Assembly (NCBI RefSeq): GCF_019649055.1
Contig: NW_026570428.1
Span: forward strand, 126,001-139,723
Length of the DNA: 13,723 nucleotides
Direction: 5' to 3'
Source: Paramacrobiotus metropolitanus
Lineage: Eukaryota > Tardigrada > Eutardigrada > Parachela > Macrobiotidae
Positions 7,815 to 13,723 of the stretch are shown here, piece after piece. The position numbers were made by a program, and so were the translations under genes. Position 1 is the first letter of the stretch. The number at the start of each line of letters is the position of its first letter. Below the pieces are notes generated by a model. The model was given only the letters and a program-made list of their open reading frames with translations, had not been told where the DNA came from and did not search any database.

Positions 7815-8305
7815 CGCCGATGCTGTCTTTGGTTACTAGTGTAGCAAGTTACCGTCCCGCGTCTTGTTAACTGCTTTTGCAGGTGATCGAATGTAAATCC
7901 CTGTAAGAAGCGCACAGCCAGTATTACTGCAGCACAGCGCAAAGAAAACCCAACCATAATAGAATAAACCAAAGATTGATTTGTTACTTTACGGCGTCTT
8001 CTCGTTTCAGTTCCGGTGTCCCATGACGAGAGCTACACGTTTCGAAATACATGGTACAAAATACAAATGAAAGTTTGCAAAAGTAATAAGAGCGAAAGAT
8101 ATTGTAACATTTTGTGCATTTGTGAAACTATTATATTTACAGATAACCGGTCTAAAACGGTCCGATTGAAAAGAAAGTCAAATAATTTAAATAAACGTTC
8201 CAAATTAACAAAAATCGCATGCACAACAACTATGGAACGGTAAAAAAAAACTTCCACTGCTATAATGAAGAAAATAAACAAAAACACATCGTTGAGTATT
8301 AGTAT
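7815..8305. other. Convergent intergenic region between gene C and the NFAT5-like gene
   Basis: Both flanking genes end here. The only clear element is the gene C polyadenylation signal. A plus-strand frame at 8016-8243 has no domain and lies where the 3' ends should fall. For the minus-strand gene no AATAAA is near; an ATTAAA overlaps its stop codon (8310-8305). Confidence 0.5.
7963..7968 (+). terminator. Polyadenylation signal of gene C
   Basis: AATAAA lies 149 bases after the gene C stop codon, on the same strand, with no other supported transcript nearby that could own it. Confidence 0.55.
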
Positions 8306-11300
8306 TTAATTTGAGCGATCAACCAGCGATACGTCGGCCACTCCCGACAAAACTTGCTGACAGCCTTCCGGAAGAACAGCTGATCCGAAAATATCCAACA
8401 GAAGATCATTGAACACTTGTTCACTGGAAGCGTTATCCTGGCTATCCGTTCCAAAGAAGTCCAGGGGATAGAAAGCGTTCGTATAATCGGGCGCCATAGA
8501 AAGCGGAACGTCGGACTCCTTATTGGTAGGCGTACAAGTTGCGGAAGTAAAGCAAGATTCATTCGTTAAGAATTCTGAAAATAATACAGTTTATCAAAAT
8601 TATGCTCGTGAATTACTAAAAAAAACCAATAAAAACCGATACAAACACTCCATCAGGCATTAAAGTTAGCGCTGATACCTTTCATGCACGAATTTGGAAC
8701 GTATCGAAATCGGACGGGGTCGCTTTCTTTCCCATTGCGGTTTTTGACCGTCACCCATACTATAACGGGCGTGGGAATATTTGTTTGGTGGTACGGCGGG
8801 ACCGTAGCGACAATGTGTGTGTTGTGGTAAAACTCCGATTTCAATGGCATGGTAGTCTCCCATATCACCTCGTCGTCTATTATACATAACCCAAATAAAT
8901 TAAACTTTGTCAACAGTAAGTGTGATGATGTTTCAAAATAAGCACTACCTTCGCATTTCTCTGATATCCATACTTTGCTATCATCTTTCAGAAAATTCTT
9001 CCCTAAAATTATTAAGTCCAGTCCGCCGGCTGCAGCATATTCATCGTGAGATAGGTGGATAATTTCGGGTTGGCCCGGCGCAGCGCCTATATTGCAAGCT
9101 TATGAGCTGGTCTTATCGAACACTTTCCAGATTTAATCAAGACATGAAAGAGTGGTCCAGTTTCTAAATGAGCTGCTGGTCTAATTTTTAAATAATTGCA
9201 AAAATGTGAGACAACTTCAAAAATTAAAAATGCATTTGGACATGGATTTTGCTACCAATATGAAAATCAAAATATTTCGATACTAAAGTACAAGTCTACA
9301 GTGAAGGTCGTTAACGTTATAACAAGAACGGCTTACTACACGAAATCGGAGTGGAAACCGTTTGTAGAGTGAGCGTTTCCCCACTGGACAGCGGCACAAT
9401 AGCTCGAAATGCCAGGCGAACCTTCCGGCTCCGTTTCGTTGCCGCACCTTTAGCTGACCGACGCGGACAATGTCCATCCAGATCGGTATTGCGTAGTTTC
9501 ATTATGCCCATGTTGTCGACTCTAAACCAAGCAAAGTGAATTTCATATTGTACCGTACTGCTGCAGTAAGCCAAGTGAAAAGAATAAAACACAACCAAGC
9601 ACCTCAGCACCTGGTATAATTCTGGAATTAGAATCATTAGCCTAGATACGAGTACCATTTAGAGTTTAGACAGTCATACGTACTTGACCGTCCACTGTTT
9701 GGATGGTTTGATCTCCATCTGCAGGACATCTATTGACCCAAATTTTACGTAGCTGCACCCGGTAGCCTTTCTGCCTCCAGCCCGGATCGCTCGGTATGTG
9801 TTGTGAGGGTGCACGGGACCGCTCTCACTTGCGAGGAAGACCAGAAGAACTCCATCTAGGCCGCCATATCCAGTCAACTACATGTATCGCATAAAAATAA
9901 ACATTAATTCGTACAAACATGTTAAAAAAATTTAGGCATATTTTTCATTTTACCATTCTTTATTTCCATTTTAGCATTTAATTTTTTCGTTTCATTTGTA
10001 ATCATTTTGCATTATGTTACAAATTGCATTACGAAATTTATGATACCCTTTTCGGACTTGTTTTATAATTTACGGTCAGACCTTTTGAAAACTGTGGCGA
10101 AGCAACGATATTCTAGACTTGCAAAACCTGTACGCTTACTTGTTAGCATAATTACTGATTCTGCATCTTTACAGGAATGATTACCTGAACTTCTGGACAA
10201 TGCATACGTGAGCGATCTTTAACGCAGCCCCGGCTCCCTTCGGTACGGTAACGCGCCCTGTGATGAGTTTCCGGCTGTTTGGTAACTTTCAGTTCAATAC
10301 CGTCCACTCGACTTGGAAACGGTTGCGATAGTATGTTTTCATCTCTGTAGAAGCGAAATTTAATAGTAAATACTGCACTTAAAACTGGCTTGCTATCGGC
10401 ATTACGTTGAAAGTGGATATCACGTCTCAATCTGGTTATTTCTAAAAAGCATTCCGAATTTTTCACCAATATTGAGACCTGATGGATTTCTTAAGTTACA
10501 TATTTGATGTTAGAATGGTTCTGATGACGTTGTCCACTGCCGGAGAGGATAAACCATTCAGTTATTTCTGCTCAATAGCTTTATCTTAATAATAAAATAA
10601 TAGTTTTATCTGCACAGTAACTCGAACTACAGACTGTACACATAAAAATATCCAACAAATCAGTTATTAAAGAGGAAAAAGACAACAATTTATAACAATA
10701 ATCGTACCTTGGAAAAGGAATCAACGTGACGGTGGGCATTACTGGCAGAATGGAAATCTGATTGCAGCGCTCATGCGCTTCCTCCGTCTCGAAATGCTTG
10801 ACCCATCCGGCATCAGAGTCAGTTCGGGATGCACCGTCCACGCTGTCGAAGGGGTCCTCGCTGTTCTGTCGACTACGCTTCCTTGACAATGACGATGTAG
10901 GCGAAACAACGTAGGCGGTAATGGTACTTGTGGAGCTGTTGGACTCGTCGTCTACAGACACAATTGGTGCCGCCAGTGGAGATTCTATAAACGCTTCCGA
11001 CGGAGTGTCCGGCATTTCGGTCAGTTGTGGACCAGGCAAAGTCGACGTCATGCTTTGAACCATTGGGGATAGAGCTTCTTGGATCGGACTATAGAAAAAG
11101 TACAGTAAATTAATTGAAGAAATGCCTAAAAAGCAGAACAAAGAAATATGGGACAATAGGTACAAAAAACCAAGTCATCTGGACATTGGACATGATGATT
11201 AATAAATCAAGCTATCGGTACAATTTCAGCAAGGAAAAGCATGACAGCTGAGTGAGTTGTAGGACAACAGGATTATAAAAGCGCATAACGCATTAATCTG

Positions 11301-12190
11301 CGCTCTTATCTGTACACGTTGCAAAAAATAAAAACACAAAAGGATGAAAAGAACATTAAAAATTTAAACGAACAGCTTCTGTGTTAAGTAATAACCGTAT
11401 AACGTTATTCAACAAATACAGAGTACAACAGAATCAGACTTATTAGAGCAGTTTCTCTGATGAGTTCTGGATAAACAAATAGTATTCCAGATTAGATAAA
11501 TAAATCACTATTAAAGCCCAAGGAACACCTAAATAAAATCAAAGGAATCAAAAGTAACCACCAAAATGAACTGGAAGATAATACAGCTGAAGATGCAGAT
11601 TCGTACAGAAAACACATGTTCAGGAAAAGCCACAAATCGACAGCAAGTTTTGGTTACCTGCAGGCCTCCGTCGGAATGCTCCCACCCTGAGTCGGCGCTT
11701 CGATAGCCGCTGGACACTGATTGGGCAGTACCGGAAGCAGAAGATTTCCACCGACAACCGTAGCCCCATGCTGTTCCAGCAGCTTATTCAACTCGGTTAC
11801 CGGAATAACAAAGACCGGTTGTGCAACCGGTGAGGGGAGTTGCGGATCAACAGTAACAGAGGTGGGGATGATGGCGTCGACATTCCCGTCCAGTGAGAGC
11901 ACTGGTACTGTCGACACTGGGGTTTCGAGCGGTGTCTCTTGCTCGGAGGTGCCCGCGGGGGGATTAAGGGGCAGTTCGGGAACATTGGCGGCGGCGACGG
12001 GGCTCGGTTCGGGGGGCAGGGCGCTGGGGGAGGGGACAGCAGCATTTTCCCTGATGGGGCGCTTTGGCCCGTACTTGAGCAGCAGTTCAGCGATGGACGC
12101 GCAGTCCACCACGGGATTGGCTTCGATGTTCCGGTCGACGTCGATGGGAGTAGGCACGTGATATTCCACAAATCCGCCCCATGTATTCAT
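8306..12190 (-). CDS. NFAT5: NFAT5-like (TonEBP) Rel-homology transcription factor, eight coding exons
   Basis: Coding exons, minus strand: 12190-11658, 11088-10708, 10344-10185, 9877-9684, 9521-9337, 9086-8949, 8876-8679, 8574-8306. All introns (72-569 bases) are GT-AG and every join keeps frame, giving 685 residues. Order: Pro-rich N-terminus (52-80); Ser/Thr/acidic part with basic RKRSR (247-251), a possible nuclear localisation signal; Rel-homology DNA-binding domain (about 318-484) with recognition loop RARYRTEGSRG (334-344) and MKLRNTDLD; IPT dimerisation domain (about 488-595) with ILGKNFLK and VPPYHQ; and an acidic C-terminus (597-685) that may activate transcription. QPETxHRARY, VKDR and TLTLQT ... 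PISC match NFAT5 better than calcineurin-regulated NFATs. In animals NFAT5 binds DNA as a dimer and controls osmoprotective and immune genes. Vertebrate NFAT5 is much longer, with a Gln-rich tail absent here. ATG 12190 is preceded by in-frame stops in both spliced and unspliced forms. Confidence 0.93.
11999..12035 (+). other. Potential G-quadruplex opposite the Pro-rich exon
   Basis: The plus strand has five G runs (GGGG, GGGGGG, GGG, GGGGG, GGGG) within 37 bases; the last four have loops of 1-4 bases. This is the template strand of NFAT5-like exon 1; the coding strand reads Pro codons. It may be a by-product of CCN codon use or may affect transcription. Confidence 0.5.
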
Positions 12191-12192
12191 TG

Positions 12193-12454
12193 CTGCAATT
12201 AATTCATACGCTATACCCTACCCTAGAGAACAGTACTCCATCCCCATTGTTCGCTGGCATATTAAGTACATCAGGGGATGGACAGGTCCATTGATCGTAC
12301 CACATATACCAAAAGCAAACGCAGATCTCTGCTTCTTATTTATTCAACGATTATACTCTAGCCAGCGAATCACTACAAAAAGTTTATTCGATTCTCCGTG
12401 AAACACTGAAATTTTTGAGACCACTCTCAAAATTCCCACCAGGGTTTGACGTAC
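12193..12454 (-). other. Probable intron in the 5' UTR of the NFAT5-like gene
   Basis: A strong donor, CAG|GTACGT, stands at 12455/12454 on the minus strand. An acceptor, TTGCAG|CA, stands two bases before the start codon at 12190. Splicing these gives a 262-base intron and places TAA in frame six bases before the ATG, so the upstream exon would be non-coding. Without splicing, an in-frame TAG also lies upstream. Both readings keep 12190 as the start. Confidence 0.45.
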
Positions 12455-12545
12455 CTGTTTATGACTGATAGTATTAATCTGAATATTCTGTTCCGTGGAG
12501 CACAACGCAGTCCTGGTTTTAGTTAACGCTTCCAAACATCGTTAG
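12455..12545 (-). other. Probable 5' UTR exon with a short upstream reading frame
   Basis: The exon end at 12455 is defined by the donor; its upstream edge is not visible and the value given is approximate. If it reaches this far it contains ATG at 12539 opening a six-codon frame closed by TAA at 12519, which could dampen translation of the NFAT5-like frame. Confidence 0.3.
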
Positions 12546-13035
12546 CATAAATGATGCGATAAAGATGGTCCGAAGAATGTTTTTACGATACAAGGGAACT
12601 CCGCTAACGATATGGTCCTGACCATCGTCAGACCTTACTCGTTACTAATAGTTAGCCAAAGGCCCTAAGAATACTTTGTGTAAGCTAAAATCTTCGTGAA
12701 AGGATAATGCATTACTGATCGATGGACGCAGTCAGACCAGCGTGTCCTGATGTGAACTCTTATCCGTAATTCGCAGAATATAGTGGTCAGTGGCTCAGTG
12801 CGTACAGCTGCCGTACCCAGTCAGTAGGCGGCTGGCCATTGGTCATTCGTTTTATCCACGTGGCTTACCATGTGCCGCAGGCTGGCCGCTGCGTAGAAGC
12901 CGGATCGCCATAATAATTTATTGCGAAAGCAAGGAAAGGTTTATTTTATTTTATCTGACTCGGGCAGCTTTTCAGTTTGCAGTGCTTGCAGTTATTTGAA
13001 TTCCAATTCCAGCAATTCTGACAAGTGCAGTTAGT

Positions 13036-13125
13036 GGACATCGGTTATTGCTTCTGGGGTACTGTATCAATGGAGCAAATGAAGGAAGGACATCGGTTAT
13101 GTTTTTGGGGTACTGTATCAATGGA
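13036..13125 (+). repeat. 52-base tandem direct repeat, two copies
   Basis: GGACATCGGTTAT followed by TGGGGTACTGTATCAATGGA occurs at 13036-13074 and again at 13088-13125. The copies differ by a few bases and one indel in the middle. The offset is about 52 bases, so this looks like a recent local duplication. Confidence 0.85.
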
Positions 13126-13346
13126 ATTTTCAAATTCGAAGTTATGTACTTGCATTATCTCACGCTACTCTAGTAAGGTTTTTTGTGGATTTTTGAATTT
13201 CAGTTGCCTGAGGTGTAAAGACGAAAAGATTACAGCAATTTAAAAGCTTATTGAACACATGATTTGGTTTGATAAACTTCCGTATTACTTCACTGGTCAG
13301 TTACCAACATCTGCGAAAATTTTTTCGAAACACTTTTTTCCCCTAT

Positions 13347-13392
13347 TTTCACAGTACGGGAACAAGTACTGTGAAATAGTACTTGTTCCCGT
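13347..13392. repeat. Two overlapping, mutually exclusive hairpins
   Basis: TTTCACAGTAC (13347-13357) pairs with GTACTGTGAAA (13366-13376), 11 of 11, with an 8-base loop. ACGGGAACAAGTACT (13356-13370) pairs with AGTACTTGTTCCCGT (13378-13392), 15 of 15, with a 7-base loop. The arms overlap at 13366-13370, so only one can form at a time. A weaker outer pair, TGGTCAG near 13293 and CTGACCA near 13421, suggests a small foldback element. Confidence 0.8.
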
Positions 13393-13638
13393 TTGTTAGG
13401 TACTTGCTTGTTAGTGACCCCCTGACCATTCACCCTGAAAACCCAAAGTACGATTATAATAAATTAGACCTGTTTACTCCTCGGCGGTAATTACAGTTTC
13501 ATCCATTCCGCTTAAAAAATCTTAAGGTTTAAAATTTATTATTCTACAAATACGGTTTTCACGGAGTACAGTACATCTGGATCATTACGGTAATCGACTT
13601 TTTACCGTTCGCTCCAGGCATGTCAGCCAGGGTGTTCC

Positions 13639-13668
13639 TACTTGAAATTTTAAAAAAAATTTCAAGTA
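13639..13668. repeat. Perfect 13-bp hairpin with 4-base loop
   Basis: TACTTGAAATTTT and its exact reverse complement AAAATTTCAAGTA are separated by AAAA. The palindrome is AT-rich and next to other inverted repeats, which suggests a foldback or MITE-type origin or a cruciform-prone site. Confidence 0.8.
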
Positions 13669-13701
13669 TGAAAATTTTAAATGTAAATACGCTGCGCACA
13701 G

Positions 13702-13723
13702 TATATATATATATATATATATA
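13702..13723. repeat. (TA)n microsatellite at the window end
   Basis: Eleven uninterrupted TA units run into the right edge, so the full length is unknown. Confidence 0.9.

Larger units (their letters stand above)
12546..13723. other. Upstream flank of the NFAT5-like gene, no supported coding gene
   Basis: Reading frames here are short and lack support. The stretch is richer in repeats than the rest of the window: a direct repeat, nested hairpins, a perfect hairpin and a (TA)n run, listed separately. A TGGCTCAGTGCG at 12791-12802 resembles a tRNA A box without a clear B box. The promoter of the NFAT5-like gene should lie in or beyond this part, but no clear TATA box for it was identified. 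Confidence 0.5.

Noticed and set aside
8299-8562. Second minus-strand frame over the last NFAT5-like exon
   Set aside because: The join from 8679 to 8574 fixes the other frame, which gives an acidic tail ending at the stop at 8306.
10727-10744. Degenerate calcineurin-docking-like PTVTLI near residues 296-301 of the NFAT5-like protein
   Set aside because: It does not fit PxIxIT well, and the Rel domain is of the calcineurin-independent NFAT5 type.
11721-12202. Plus-strand Gly/Ser/Thr-rich frames opposite the first NFAT5-like exon
   Set aside because: Antisense shadows of a Pro-rich exon whose join to the next exon keeps frame and leads into a clear Rel domain.
1-13723. tRNA, rRNA, CRISPR arrays and bacterial operon signals
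   Set aside because: None found by reading both strands; the gene structures are those of a eukaryotic nuclear genome.

Overview
The window is eukaryotic, most likely animal, nuclear DNA. The evidence is a gene split by seven GT-AG introns with phase-consistent joins, secreted proteins with mucin-type Thr tracts and a furin-type RKKR site, TATA boxes, AATAAA signals, and a Rel/NFAT transcription factor with two linked domains. No bacterial operon features, tRNA, rRNA or CRISPR array were seen. The NFAT is of the NFAT5 (TonEBP) subtype. The species cannot be fixed from the sequence; a small, compact-genome invertebrate fits the short introns and spacings.

Left part (about 1.6-7.8 kb): three same-strand, apparently single-exon paralogues, here called A (1666-2244), B (3583-4248) and C (7002-7814). 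They encode secreted proteins of one unrecognised family. Each has a signal peptide, a short conserved segment ending in SRQ-F/Y with a CxxxC-type cysteine module, a Thr-rich mucin-like linker of very different length (about 20, 60 and 120 residues), a second cysteine module (C-x7-C-x3-C-Q) and a nearly invariant C-terminal amphipathic helix (DI-I/V-KFIQS ... YNFF). B and C have RKKR directly before the second cysteine module. A lacks it and instead has one extra cysteine on each side of the linker. Between B and C, on the opposite strand, lies a two-exon gene for a small secreted Gly/Asn/Phe-rich protein (5100-5769).

Right part (8306-12190, minus strand): a complete NFAT5-like gene rebuilt from eight coding exons (685 residues). 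It has a Pro-rich N-terminus, a basic RKRSR cluster, a Rel-homology DNA-binding domain with an RARYxTEGSRG recognition loop, an IPT dimerisation domain and an acidic C-terminus. A probable 5' UTR exon ends at 12455. NFAT5 in animals is a calcineurin-independent regulator of osmotic-stress and immune genes. No functional link to the secreted genes can be shown from this window.

The remainder is AT-rich intergenic DNA. It includes a TACGCCC repeat upstream of gene C and, in the last 700 bases, a 52-base direct repeat, two mutually exclusive overlapping hairpins, another perfect hairpin and a terminal (TA)n tract. The main candidate for an undescribed system is the three-gene secreted family with its conserved C-terminal helix.
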